From Onchocerca volvulus (Eukaryota > Nematoda > Chromadorea > Rhabditida > Onchocercidae), in the NCBI GenBank assembly GCA_000499405.2, contig HG738137.1, positions 9,189,609 to 9,253,608 of the forward strand: 64,000 bases of DNA, written 5' to 3'. Positions 40,401-52,001 of this stretch are shown here, one piece after another. Both the position numbers and the translations under genes were made by a program. The notes under the pieces are model-generated. The model worked only from the letters and a program-made list of their open reading frames with translations, was not told the DNA's origin and did no database searches. The first letter of the stretch is position 1. The number at the start of each line of letters is the position of its first letter.

Positions 40401-43400
40401 ATATCATAAAATACATCATATTTAAAAAGAATACGATACTTTTCATATTTTGAAGAAATGAATGTTGTAAAAGTTACAATTTTCCATTTAATTAAAGAAA
40501 TATAAATAATTCATTCCTTCATTCCAATAAAATCAATTACGATTGTCCATTTCACTGATTACGATTATCTGCGATATTTATTATTAACATATTCTTAGGT
40601 ATATTTTCTTATTTAAATATTGTTATAAATAAAAAAATTTGCAAAATTAGAAAAACTGATTGCATTAAGAAATCAATAAACAAAAAGAAATTGTATAAAT
40701 GAACATTTACTGTTAGAAATTCTCGAATCTAAAAAAAAAAAAAAAAAAAAAAATGAAATATTCTTACATGCATTCCGCAACTCTCCTGCTTCTTTTATTT
40801 TTTTTTTTCTTCATTTCTCGTGATAATCGATTTAATTAATCCAATTAAAAACATTTTCTGTCAAACAGAATGTCAAGTATGATATACATGTAATTCTTAA
40901 CTTTTTGTTTTATTATTAAAGTCTAACATTTCCACTAGAAAAGTCCTTTAATTTCCAGTTTTTAAGAAAACTTATCAAAGAGAATTTGCAATATTGTCAT
41001 CCTATTTACTTTTGCTTTATCGATTTTGAATTATCATTAAGCTTCTTTCGAAGCGAATAATTTCGAATAATTTTACAGTAAGGGAGAAAAGAAAGAGAGA
41101 AAGAGGGAGAGAGAGGGAAAGAGAAAAAGATATTATTATTTCTGATCAGATAAAATTGTCCCCATTATTCGTTGTCAACTTTTATTTCTTTCAATTCAAA
41201 ACATCATAAGATTTTGCATTTGACAATTTATTCGAAAAAACTGGGAAGTTTTTGAGGAAAAAAAATTTTTGAAATTCCAAAATATAAATATTTTTCTGAT
41301 TTTAATCATAAAAATTATTTCCACTTAAATATATAATCTATTCCTTTGACTTATCTTTTTTCCATCTTATCTAATTGCAAATATTTTATTTCAAATAATG
41401 AAAACAAAAAAAAAAAGAAAAGAAAAAACAGAAAATAAAAATAGAAAAAATGAAAGAAATTCTATCTCATTTATAATAACTGTTTAAAATATTTCATAAT
41501 TTCATATATTTGTTCGATATGTGATGCTGAAAAAATACAAACCATTGATTGATTGATTGATATTCTACTAATATTTTTTAATTTTTAATTGAATTATCAA
41601 AATATTCAATGATATATTACAATTCTGTGAGATTTCATCAGATATAATTTCTATTTATTTTGAAATATTTAACATTTCTGCTTTTGTTTAAAATGTGATA
41701 AGAAAACTTCTAATACGCAATAGCAGTATAAATTCAGTGTAAGAAAAGACGAAAATAATAAATTCTATTTTTTCTTCTTTCTTCCTTCAGCAAAAACAAA
41801 TTTTGCAGGGTAAAATTAAAACTCAAAAACAAATTTTAATAAAAATCAATTATTTTTTCGTTCACATTTTTTATTGTAAATAGAGAAAAAAAACAAAAAG
41901 TTCCCAAAAATTTTACTCAAAATTAAGACGATTGGGCAAAAGTTTTTACAAATTTAAATTATCATGATTTTCCGGATTTCGGATAGGATAACTGTAAAAA
42001 TTTGGAATTATCGTAATTTTTCCCAAATTCAGAAATTCATAATTTGTGAAAAAAGAAGAAAAAGGAAAAATTTTTGGAAAATTATTTATGGTAGCAATCG
42101 AAATTTGATGATTTCCGGAAATGATTTGTGAGCAATTTATTACTCATTTCACAATACAGTAAACAATATTTATTGATGTTTTCGATTCAGGAAATACATT
42201 ATTATTCAATAATTTTTGATTTTTGATTTCTGCTAATTATGCTTTAATAAAGTGACAAATGTAAAAATAATTTTTTCACGCAATATCACGTCATTTTTCT
42301 CGCATTCCTTACTTTTTTGTTTTTTTTGTTTTTCTAAAGAAAAAAGTTAAAAAAATAGATCTTTGAAATCAAATTCTTCAAGATCTAAAGAATCAAGTTT
42401 TTATCGATTTAAAAATTTGTACCAAATAATAGATTAAATTTAATACTAAATTAAATAGTTATGCCTTTTTTATTATCTGATATTTTCAACTTCTACCTAA
42501 TTCAGTTCCAATCTTTTCACTCAGATAATCTAAGTTTAACAGTAATAAAATTGTCGTTCCTTCCAAACTTTAACAAATGTTTGTTACAAACATTATAAAA
42601 TGGAAATTAAGTATCAAATTGTTGAAATTGTAAACAAATTATGCTGAAGCATTAATTTGCACTAAAAATTATTTCAAGGATATGTTTAATTATTTCATCG
42701 TTATAATCAAATAAAAAAAAAAATAGAAACTTATTTCCTTCGTTTTATTCACGAAAATTTGAAAGTAAACAACATCTCAAACCAATAATCAAAAGATTTT
42801 CAACTGCTATAATTTCTATTTTGAAAAATAAGGAAATTATTTTGTTTAATTTTGTTGATTGCAATAATAATAGTAACAATGATAATAATAATAATAATTC
42901 TAACACTAACATTCCGTAATGATAGTATAATAATAGCAATCTAATAACAGCAATAATATAATAAATTTTAAGTTCAAATATCGCCAATTTCAATATAATA
43001 ATTAATAATCGATTGAAAAAACCAAAAGTCGAATTATTTTTTGTAACTTTTATTTCCTCATCATTATCATTATGATTACTTATCAATTTTAAGCACATTA
43101 CTTTCGATGATATTTATTGATTGTTATCGTGCTGTTAAGAAAACGAAAAATAAGAATTATTGTTTCAGTCATATTTTATTCAATGTCAAATTTTAAATTC
43201 ATAGAAATAAATGTAAGAAGTTGAAATAACAGAAAGAAATTTTAAAATTGAGATCTGAATAAAAAATAAGCTTATTATCAATAATATTTGACACCAAGTA
43301 TATCTCTTGTTAATTAATTAGTTATTGAGGAAGTATCAAGTACTACTCAATCATATTTTCAATCAGCTATTTTCCCTTTTTTTTTTCCCACTCCCGAATC

Positions 43401-44087
43401 TTGACATTCAATCAATAATTAAGATGATCATAACTCAAATAGCAAATATCGATTCAATCTATATCCCAAGGCTAACTATTTCATTAATCCTATCATATTT
43501 CTTTATTTTCTTGTCATTTTTTTTTTTTCTTCTCATCTCATGCGCAATTTCTTTTTTTTTTTTCTTTATCTCTCGATCTCGAATTTCGATAAATCAACGA
43601 CAAAATAAGACGATGACGATAAAATCAAACAGTTACTAATTTTATTTCACATTTGTTTACTTTTTTTTTCTCTTTCCCTATATTTGCATCCATTTTTCAG
43701 TTGGAACGATCCTAAGATAAACAGCTTATGACTATATGGCACTTCAAACTTATTGAATTTCCTAATGAAAAATGGATGAAAAGGCATTATGCATGCTTTC
43801 TTTAGTAATGAATTGCATTGATTGTTCGAGCAAATTTTCTCTCAGTCTCGAATTTCAATAATTCAACCAAAAATTCATAACATTTATATATACACGATAT
43901 ACAAAACTTGAGTAAATATCAACTGAAAGCAAATTTTGTCTAAAACGTTATTTATTTATATTTTTATTTTTTTAACTTTTTTCTTTTTCACATTTTTTTC
44001 GTTTATTTTATATTTTATTTATTAATTGTGATTTTATTTGAATATGAAATCAATTGAATTTGATTTCAAAAAAATTTCAAAAACTTT

Positions 44088-44120
<33 letters not shown>

Positions 44121-47071
44121 GGAAGATAAAATATCAAGAGAATTCGAAGTACAACTAGTTGCACTAAATATACCAAAAAATATTTTAATATATGCTTTCT
44201 GAATCTACACCAATTCAAATATTGTACTATTAGTTCAACAAAAGAAAAAAAAAAAAGAGAAGGAAGTAATAAAAGATTTTTTAAAGTAATCAATAATAAC
44301 TAATGATTTTAATCAGTGTAAATATCATTTTATCCGAGATTGAAAAAATTTGTAAGAATCGGAAAAAAAAAGGAATAAAAAAAAAATTAATGTGTATATC
44401 ATACATATATATATATATACAGAAAAATCATGCTAAAAAAATTCGTTAAAAAATTGAATGAGAGATATTTGAAATTCTTTATAAAACATTTTAAAATAAA
44501 AACTAAAAAAGGGATCAATCGATAATTATTGGGAAAGTCTAAAATTTTAAAAAGTTTTAAAAAAGAAATCCTTTCTGAAAAAACTGCGAAAAATTCAATT
44601 AATTTGAATAAATCATATATTTATGCAGACAGTGTAGATGTTATTTCATTCATCAATATTAATAATTTTACTGTTAAATAGTAATTGTACATTTGTCGAT
44701 AAATATTTATAAGTAATGGAAGAAAAAGAAAACAAAAGAAAGAAGAAATGAGGAAAGTTGATCTCAAAAGAGAAATGTGTTATCTTATTAGTTGAAAAAA
44801 AAAAGTTTGATTTTAGTCAATTATTTGGAAAAGCTTAATTTTATTCCATTATTTTCTTCCTTTTCTTTCTTAAATTTGACTTTTCTCTTTTTTTGGATAA
44901 GAAGATTTTTTATTAGAATACGAAAAGAAATAAAAATTCCTGGATAGCGGATGAAAATAAGACTATGGATGCTTTTGTCTACTCAATAACATCGAAAATA
45001 AAATAACAGAAAAAAAAGTTAATAATATCGAGAATAAAACGGAAAATCAAATGATTTAAATGATTTTCTTTTAAAATTAATAAAAGAAAAATTTCATGAA
45101 TAATAGATCAATTTGTTATTTAACAATCCAATAATAATAATAACCCTTCTAGGGAAAACAGAAAATTTTAGGAAAAATTTTAAATCTTTTTTTTTTTGAA
45201 AAAAATATGAATAAAATGTAAATGTTCGTTGTCATTTTTTGACATAACATTGGAAGCTCTTCACTGATGATTTCAAATTTTGACACAACGTTGTACCCCA
45301 ATAGGTGTGTGTTTTTATATAGATACACCCATTTTTTTTTTAACCTGTCCGCAAGGAAAAAGATGTTTACTACCAAACCCATAAAGATGAACATGTTTCC
45401 CGCCAAAACGTCGTAAGGATAAACATGTTTCCCGCCAAAACGTCGTAAGGATAAACATGTTTCTCGCCAGAATGCTCCGATTAACAGACAAACAAAGTGA
45501 GGTCAATCAATCATCGATTCAATGCTAGTTAATAATAAACAAATCTATATAAATGTTCATTGTGGCTTTCGACACAACGTTACATTCGAATAGGCAAGTG
45601 TTTTTATATAGATTTACCTACTCTTTCATATCTGTCACGTCTGTGAAAGATAAAAGTAAATAAGCGGAAATTCATATTTATATAAATTAGTTGGACAGGC
45701 CACGCGGAGTGTGGCCAGTTAACTTTAAATAAGCAAAAATATTTTTTCAACAGTTTTTTTTTTTTTTTACCAAACTAATCAATTTTTCGTCTCAATATTA
45801 GTCAACTTTCATTATTTTAATCTATACTATGGTTCAGGTCCATTTCTCATCCCATTTCTTAATTCTTTTTAATATAAATATGCAAAAATGTTTGTTTAAA
45901 AAACTGATTAAATGATAAGATGTAAATTAGGCTTGAATCCCGCGTCACTCTCTATTTCTTCATAATCTGATCATATAAAATTATAGCATATATTGATTGA
46001 TATTTGCTAAATTGTAAAAATAATTTGAATAAACTTATAAAATATATTTATTGCACTTTTTTTTGACAAAAACAAATCTTAAATTTATATTTATGCAAAT
46101 TAAATTCATTTCAAAAATATACTGGGATGATATTTTGGTTACTTACTAGTTTCTAAATTTAAAGATTTTCCCTTCTCTTGCTCCTCCGTGTGAAAATATT
46201 TTTTCATCGAATTTTTTCCCTTTTTTTTAAGACAATAATTAATTAAAATTGATATCATGCATATTTCGCATGACGAAATTTCAGTTTAAATTTTACTGAA
46301 GAATGTTGAAATTATAGAACGAAATTAAAACTTTTAATAGGTAAATAGTTAATTTCCATTTTGCCAAATTCCAATTTTTAATTTACTTTTTTCTTCTTGA
46401 CAATTTTGTTAATTAATGGTAAATAAAGTAATACTTGCATATTTTAATATATTAAATTTCAAAATGGATAAATAATTGATATCGTTCTCAATATAGCTTG
46501 GATAATGGTGATAATAATAAAATCTTTGTTAACTATAACTTATTACAATGATAAAAATTGAAAATAATTTAACGAAAGTATAAATATCATATTCATATAT
46601 TTTTAGACTTTTAATAAAAAGAATAAAATTAATTACTAAGCTTTCGCACTTCAATTACAAGAATTTAGCCCTCAGCAAATCGTAACCAAATTATTAATTA
46701 TTAAATGAAATTACTTTTAGCCTTATAATGATGAATGAATTTTTTTTTTCTTTATTTTTCAATTAAACATAGTAGTGATAGTGATAACTTATATTAAAAA
46801 GAAAAGCTAGTTCAAAATTTAAATGTCATAAAACCGATGATTTAAATTTTGGAAAACAAAAAAAAAAAAAAAAAAATAGAAATAAAGTAACCATTTTCTT
46901 CGGTTGTAAAAGCATTGGACCAAAATTATCAGGTGCAATGAATGATTTTCGTCTAGTTGTTGCATCTGCTGCATTTATGGCATTCAGTGATTGTTGAGCG
47001 TCATTATCCGAAGTGATAAGAGCTGTTGATGTTGTTCCGCTACTATTTGCTAAGCCACAGCACCATGGCAT
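22470..47071 (-). CDS. pde-6: PDE8-type cyclic nucleotide phosphodiesterase (PDE-6-like), 18 exons, 752 aa
   Basis: Exons on the minus strand: 47071-46892, 36295-36221, 36130-36027, 35463-35407, 35252-35201, 34974-34873, 34611-34526, 34027-33860, 33319-33208, 31686-31642, 31217-31143, 30435-30343, 29469-29269, 28897-28760, 28111-28006, 26997-26735, 26015-25875 and 22730-22470. All phases agree (2,259 bases). The N-terminus MPWCCG could be S-acylated. A REC-like segment (ALYVTANRQ…LLILLDIRLPD) spans about 60-120, as in the PDE8 family. A PAS segment (PIEICDNTLNVQFINHAYE) lies near 193-211. RRKS protein-kinase-A-like sites are at about 40 and 231. The metal-dependent catalytic domain shows HNATHAAD (486-493), HDLDHP (526-531), CADIGNP (D641) and the substrate-clamping Gln in PLTQCGFIDMF (Q693). 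PDE8 enzymes are high-affinity cAMP-specific hydrolases; C. elegans PDE-6 is the nematode member. The ATG is the first one ahead of the REC-like block. The residue after HDLDHP is Ala, where Gly is usual. Confidence 0.93.
23740..25405 (-). mobile_element. Helitron-derived element in the last PDE intron (copy 1)
   Basis: The element lies in the 3.1-kb intron between PDE exons 17 and 18, in the same orientation as the gene. Its 3' end on the minus strand shows TATATAGACTAGCTG, then a GGTCA…TGACC inverted repeat around TGCATGGCCA, and it ends CTGG followed by T. This fits the Helitron rule of a subterminal hairpin plus CTRR inserted before T. It carries a broken helicase reading frame and, near its 5' end, two GGCGGGAA motifs. 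The 5' boundary near 25,405 is approximate, and the Rep part is missing. Copies 2 and 3 (45.2 and 55.9 kb) share its 5' and 3' parts. Confidence 0.75.
23969..24640 (-). pseudogene. broken Helitron PIF1-type helicase fragment
   Basis: Three overlapping minus-strand frames carry, in order, FCNSVTSKELVEKVFPNIQ, then NYKNHNWLSERAILTAK, a stretch after a frameshift, then MNSLVLPGM, RNINQPKVCDGAHLPVKK, and after another shift DCFSHGKLYVAYSRV. These are the C-terminal blocks of Helitron PIF1-like helicases: the 'NWLSERAIL' block, the 'LMLLRN.NP..LCNGTRL' block and the 'CFSHGQLYVACSRV' block. At least two frameshifts and stops make it dead. The N-terminal Rep nuclease and the Walker motifs are absent. 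Confidence 0.8.
27895..28050 (-). repeat. 42-bp tandem copies of the end of PDE exon 15 plus its splice donor
   Basis: On the minus strand the exon end CATGATTTGGATCATCCCG|GTAAGTATCGG… is followed 42 bases later by CATGATCTGGGTTATCCCGG with TAGGTGTCG after it, and again 42 bases later by CATGATCTAAATCATCTCAG. A more decayed similarity (TGACTTGTATCATCCCG) lies further on. The copied unit therefore includes the codons of the metal-binding HDLDHP motif and the donor site. The first intronic copy retains a GT at the equivalent place. Confidence 0.7.
34236..34432 (+). repeat. 28-bp minisatellite, seven degenerate units, in PDE intron 7
   Basis: A core like 'gtatcgtaacaatttcatta' repeats with cores at about 34,249, 34,278, 34,305, 34,331, 34,359, 34,386 and 34,414, a period of 27-29 bases. 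The array lies between the PAS exon (34,611-34,526) and the next exon (34,027-33,860). Confidence 0.75.
36444..36542 (-). CDS. 99-bp candidate cassette exon in PDE intron 1
   Basis: A stop-free segment of exactly 33 codons, starting and ending in phase 0, lies between a cctttcag acceptor and a perfect GTAAGT donor, 149 bases upstream of PDE exon 2. It would insert DHIVAHVNNILLAYYRHKAF and 13 further residues between FGPMLLQPKKM and ALYVTANRQ. PDE8 proteins usually go straight from the FGPM block into the REC-like strand, so I left it out of the main model. It is either an alternative exon or a chance open stretch. Confidence 0.4.
39215..39670 (+). repeat. about 70-bp degenerate minisatellite in PDE intron 1
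   Basis: Units like 'cctaaattttttttctactg', then 'tatatctaatcttccgttac', then 'tgcatcataaatatgtgaga' recur at about 39,320, 39,390, 39,462, 39,528 and 39,592. Decayed units lie at the left. Each keeps the order CCTAAAT, TACTGTA, ATCTAATCTTC, TACTGTATCATAA, GATTTGTAGC. Divergence is substantial, so the array is old. Confidence 0.7.
41083..41130 (+). repeat. homopurine (GA)n tract in PDE intron 1
   Basis: A run of about 48 bases of A and G only (gaaagagagaaagagggaga and onwards), similar to the tract at 16.2 kb. Confidence 0.6.
45368..45475 (+). repeat. 32-bp minisatellite carrying E2F-like sites
   Basis: The unit 'aacatgtttcccgccaaaac' plus 'gtcgtaaggata' occurs as two perfect copies, with a variant unit on each side. 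On the minus strand it reads TTTTGGCGGGAAAC, a match to the E2F/DP consensus TTTGGCGGGAAA. The same motif is found twice in each of the other two family copies. Confidence 0.75.
45698..45716 (+). other. Helitron 3' hairpin
   Basis: A perfect 6-bp stem, GGCCAC/GTGGCC, with a 7-base GC-rich loop, in otherwise AT-rich DNA, about 6 bases before the element end. Helitrons characteristically carry such a hairpin just inside the 3' terminus. Confidence 0.6.
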
Positions 47072-48745
47072 TTCGATTTTTTTCTTTTCTTCTTTTTTTT
47101 TTTTGCCTTGTTTTTGTTTTTGGTTTTTTGCGAATTTCAGAATTTAGTATTCAATAAATAAAATTATGACGAGAAAAAGAAAAATTTTTTTCGTTTCAAA
47201 ATAAAGAAGATAAAATCGAGTAAAAATAATAATAAAGTGAAATTTTATTGTAATTAATAATAATTCAGTAGCAGAAATGATAATAAAATAGTTCAATAAT
47301 TACGGCAGCTGTAATACTACTAATAATATTGCCTCTAGAAATATTAGGAATAATATTAATTGAGCATCCAATATTAGAATTGGGCAGATTGGAATTTCGC
47401 TTTTTTCTTTTTCAAATCCCAATTTGAGTAAATCTATGGTTACTTCTGTTCCAAAATTTTCATAGTAAACAAAAATTTTTAATCAATTCGTCGAGAAGTA
47501 AATATCACCACATCATTAATACATGAGGGAAGTCTTAAAAAAAATCACTATTAATTGCTATTAGTTTACGAATTAGCATGTAAACAATTATCGATAAATT
47601 AATGACGGCATAAAAATTAGTGATTCAAATTTAAAATATAATAAACAAAATGGAACATTGAAAAGGAATCAAATTTAAAATGAGATGAACAAAAATGGGA
47701 TAATTGAAAAAATTTAAATATAAAAAATACGATAAGAAAAATGAAATTTAAAAAAGATAAAAAACAATAAAGGTTGCTATGAATAGCAAAATATGCGCTT
47801 AGCGGTTATAAATTGCTGTGAAATGTATAATGGACAAAGTTAATTAAATAAATTATTCACTGCATAGGAAATGATGCGAAATGAAATAATTATATTAATT
47901 ATACAAAATTTCATTCAAATCCAATTAATGTTCTGGGCACAAAATGAACTAGGCAAATTCTCAATCAAATGGAAAAAAAATCAAGAGAAAAAATTGAATA
48001 TATCAGGAAACTTTATATTAATTAGATAATGAAGCAAAAAAATTTCATCGTTAATCAACAAGAAACAAGTATTGATTAACTAATCAAATATTTCGAATAA
48101 ACTATTAATACTGATAGCATCATTTTGATGGTATACGGTTAGAATTAATATGAATTTAGTTATGGCTAAAAATAAATCAATTTTGAAGAGATCAAAAAGA
48201 TTAAAAAGAATATGGAAAAGAAAAAGAAACTGATAGATAAAAAACCTGTCAACAGTTGGGAAATAAGCATTAAGCATAAATTATAATAAAACTTAAAATG
48301 CTAAAAATTATTAACACTAACAGAAAGCATTAATTAATATCATCAACGCAACGGGAAAAAAAAAATTTAATTTAATCAACAAAATTGCTTAAACTAATAT
48401 AATAAAATCGTTTGGTTCAATCAATTTGATCTCTTTTTTTCTTTCAAACATTGAAATTTATTTGCATATTTGCGAGTATGAAAATATTAAAAATATGTGA
48501 GCAAAAAAAAAAATTGACTAAAATAAAAAAAAAAAAAATGAGAGAAATTGATGGAAAATGAAAATAAAATATTGAAAATATTCTAAAAATTCAAATGAAA
48601 TTGGAAGAAACGAATTTTTAAGATATGAAATTGCAATAAATGAGAATAGAAAAAAGAAAAAAGGAATTATTAAATTAAGAATGCCTAAGAAATAATCAAA
48701 TTTGAATTATATTCGAATAAATGAATAGGAACATTTTTGGCTCAG

Positions 48746-48868
48746 ATAAAATGTAGGAATAATACCAGACCAATTGACAGAGAATATGAGCCTAATGAGG
48801 AACCATGTTACGATTTTGAGCCAGAAGCCAAGCAAAAGAAATTTCGATATCCTTCCGCGATTTGCTAA
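48746..48868 (+). CDS. orphan 40-codon open frame, possible terminal exon or fossil
   Basis: After a 'tttttggctcag' acceptor-like site, the plus strand reads 40 codons and a TAA: IKCRNNTRPIDREYEPNEEP, then CYDFEPEAKQKKFRYPSAIC. The composition is mixed and charged, unlike the K/N/F/I filler around it, and local GC is raised. The opposite strand is also open but hydrophobic. No partner exons or family were recognised. It may be the last exon of an unseen plus-strand gene or a decayed element fragment. Confidence 0.3.
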   Translation: MKCRNNTRPIDREYEPNEEPCYDFEPEAKQKKFRYPSAIC

Positions 48869-49194
48869 GCTGTTTGTTCATTTGGAACTAATTGCAGTAC
48901 GAGTGCAAAAACTAAAAATTAACTAAATTTAGACTTCGTATACTAAGAAAGTATTCGAAGAATATTTGCGAAAAAGTTGACATCAAAATTTGTAGTAAGA
49001 TGCGTCATTCTAATTGCAACCTGCAAAATGCATGTATCATTTCCAAGTATATCATTTAGAAGATGCAATTGCAAGTGCAATATATCATTCAAAAATTTAT
49101 CATTTCGTATCTCATTCTAGATAATTCCAAGTTTATTCTAGCTTCAATAGTCGCAGTTATATGCATCATTTAACGTGCATTATTTTATACATTA

Positions 49195-49236
49195 TATTAC
49201 ATGCAAATGCAAATGCATGCATCATTTAACATGCAA
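49195..49236. promoter_or_regulatory. overlapping POU-type octamers
   Basis: ATGCAAATGCAAAT at 49,201-49,214 contains two overlapping ATGCAAAT octamers, followed by ATGCATGCAT. It sits in a 200-base block where 'tgcatcatttaac.tgcaat' elements recur. It lies 2.1 kb upstream of the PDE start codon. A regulatory role is inference. Confidence 0.25.
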
Positions 49237-49900
49237 TCATTTCGATAATATTATAATTCGTTAAAAAATAGCAGCCATTAGATCATCTTGAAAGATAAGA
49301 AGTTGATAATTTTGACTAAAATTTTACTTCATTCAATAAATACTTCGAAGTTAAAATTGTTCATAAAATATTCTAATAATTTTGACATTTTTAACGAAAT
49401 TTCATAACAATAAAAAAAAAAAAAAAACGCAAAAAAAAAGAATAAAGAGAAATAAAAAAAGAGAAAAAATATTGAAATATATAGAGAAATAATCAGCATT
49501 TGTTTAATTTTTATTAAACGAAATAAGCAATAATAAAAATAATAGTAATTATAGCAGTAATGATAATAATAATAATAATGATAATGATAACAATATCATT
49601 AGCAAAATGTCAAATAACAAAAAATTTATTGAGCTAAATTGTTGAGCAAATTATTGATTATTACAATAATAATAATAATATAGTAATAATACTAAAAGAA
49701 TGTCAAATAAGATATTTGTTGAATAAATTATTATAACAATAATTAGTTGTCAAATAACAATAAGATAATTGTTTGAGTAAATTATTGATTTAATTCAATT
49801 TCTTATTAGAGCGATAAGTAAAATTGAGATGCTAGTGAAATGAATGAATATTGAAAAGTAAGCGAGAAAAGAGCAATCGAGAATGGAACATTGAATAAAC

Positions 49901-50080
49901 AGGAACCAACAAATAATCGGGGCGTACCAAATGGCATCATCAACATTTCGCCAACTAACAACCACATCAAACTCTTTCCTCTCTCCTTCATTTCCCTCTT
50001 CTCCCAACCCTAACCCCTTCCGTCACCGCGGTCTTTTTACCCCGCCCATCGGTATTTCTACCCTGAATAGGACGGAAGAT
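49901..50080. promoter_or_regulatory. GC-rich island, candidate promoter upstream of the PDE gene
   Basis: This is the most GC-rich short stretch of the window. It contains CCGCGG (50,026-50,031), a CCCCGCCC GC-box (50,040-50,047) and a strand-asymmetric C/T-rich run before them. On the minus strand (the PDE sense) it reads GGGCGGGGTA followed by GACCGCGGTGACGGAAG. It lies 2.8 kb upstream of the first coding exon. Frames across it are short on both strands. It could be a promoter, a non-coding first exon or an unrecognised repeat. Confidence 0.35.
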
Positions 50081-51220
50081 GAATTCATGAAAAAAAAAAG
50101 AGTGAAATTTAAAATATATATATAAGAAGTACTAATTTATATATTGAAAATAACAAAATAATGTAAGAATTTTTTTTTTTGATTTTTGTAGTGCAAACAA
50201 GACATTTAAATTTTTAATATTTTGAAATTTTTTTTTCCTATAAATGTCTTCCTACTCTTTCATTTATACATTCTATTTTGCATCGAAAATAAACTCTCTC
50301 TTTTCATCTCTCATACATTTGATATTATTTCCTAAATGAACTTTCTCTGTCTTTCTCATATGTTTGATCTTTATTTCTCAAATAAATTTTCTCTCCTTCT
50401 CTCATACATTCGATATTTTTTATTCCATTTTATCTTTCACTTTCGTCGTTCTTTCATTTTCCTTTTCAACAAATTCATCTTATAGGAATGTGTGTATGAA
50501 TATATTTAAAAGTTCTCCTATCTATTATATTTGAACTTATGGTATTGCTAATTAGCATATTTACGAAGGAAAATGAAACATGACAATAAAACAATAAAAA
50601 GACGACAATAAAAAGACGAAAAGAAAAAGATGACAATGAAAGGATGACAAAACGATGAAAAATTCGATAAGGAAAAGATGAGGAGAAAAAGAAAAAGAAC
50701 GACAATAAAGGTGATGAGAAAAAAAAAGAGCAAAATTAGCAATATTGAGATGAGAAAAAGAAAAAAGAAAGATGATAGGAAAAGAATGAAAAGAAAAAAG
50801 ATGATCGGAAAAGAATGAGAAAAATGAGAAAGAAAAAATGATAATAAAGGGATAAGAAATTGGAGAAGAAATACAAATAAATATTTCAGTTATGCCATTT
50901 GATAATTCATTTTTATAGATAAATATCTGATAAGATAAGAGAAGCGGAATTTATCATATTGTTAGAGAGAAAAAAGTAAATAGAATAAGGAAGAGATTAA
51001 TTGGGATTTTAGGAAGAATTTTTGAGCAGTTTAGTTCCGTTCTTAAAACTTTAAACAGAAAGTACACATCGTGTATTTTCAATGAAATCGATACACGGGT
51101 ATTCACTTTTTTTTTTCTTTTTTTTGTTTCGATCATTATGATAAATTAATCATATCATTAGAAAAGTAAGTGATAATTGCTATATTATAATCATTTTGTA
51201 AAAATTAATCACGAATATGA

Positions 51221-51450
51221 TAAATATAATTTTACTTACGAAATGCATCCCGAGGAACAATCATGATATTATTATCATTTTATAGCGTGTAAAATGATCA
51301 TTTATCATACATCATGTTTAAAAATATGATTTCATATGAAAAATTTAATAAACTAACGAAACATATCAAGCGAAATAGTTGTGATATTATCAACATTTTA
51401 TAATATATCAAATAATCACATATCAAGTTTGATAATATAACTTTAAATAA
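51221..51450 (+). repeat. degenerate tandem duplication, period about 120 bp
   Basis: The block 'aaatataattttacttacga … gtgatattatcattttata … atcacata' occurs at about 51,222-51,330 and again, diverged, at about 51,341-51,450. Confidence 0.4.
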
Positions 51451-52001
51451 TAAATATAATAATAACACATAATAAAAAATAATGATATGTAAATTTAATT
51501 TATAAAATTTTCCCTTAATTCTAGCATAATAAAATGCGATGAATCAGTTATTTATAATTCATAAATATAATATTTTATTAGTTCTTATAAATAATAATTT
51601 AATTTTTGCAACTAACATTATACTAATTTAGTTATTTTTCTGAATCAAATTTTACATTATTTAACCAACTTAATTTACTTAAACTAATTAAACAACTGAT
51701 GAAAGTTTTTTGATAATTATTTGTATATGAAGAGAGGGGATGAAACAGTGCAAAAAGTAAAATGCAAAACAAAGTTTCACTATTGATAAATTCCTCGTAT
51801 AACATTTATAATAATATTTTGCAATTTTCGTTTTTAGATTTGAATAAAATATGCTAGCTGTTCCGAAAATTGGATAAACTTTCGAAGTTATATGAACTAA
51901 ATTTATATTATTATAACAAATATAGCAAACAAACTTTCATATCAATCAGTTTGATGCATCTGTCGAAATAAAAAATTGAAATATATTTTTTTTTTCTTGA
52001 A

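Larger units (their letters stand above)
45205..45722 (+). mobile_element. Helitron-derived non-autonomous element in PDE intron 1 (copy 2)
   Basis: This copy is in the opposite orientation to copy 1. It has the same left part ('gctcttcactgatgatttca', 'tttgacacaacgttgtac', a cytosine-rich GGCGGGAAA minisatellite and 'gctccgattaacagacaaac'). A second 5'-like start, TCTATATAAATGTTCATTGTG, lies at about 45,546. Its 3' end holds a perfect hairpin GGCCAC-GCGGAGT-GTGGCC (45,698-45,716) and ends AGTTAAC. No coding remnant was seen. Boundaries are approximate. Confidence 0.7.

Noticed and set aside
42745..43098. 117-codon minus-strand frame with a hydrophobic L/I stretch
   Set aside because: The hydrophobic part translates an (AAT)n microsatellite, and it lies inside PDE intron 1 without suitable splice phase.
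45149..45506. Minus-strand frames of 85 and 63 codons with repeated ARNMFIL/RETCLSL/GKHVHL blocks
   Set aside because: The repeated blocks are the 32-bp minisatellite of the Helitron-derived element read as protein.
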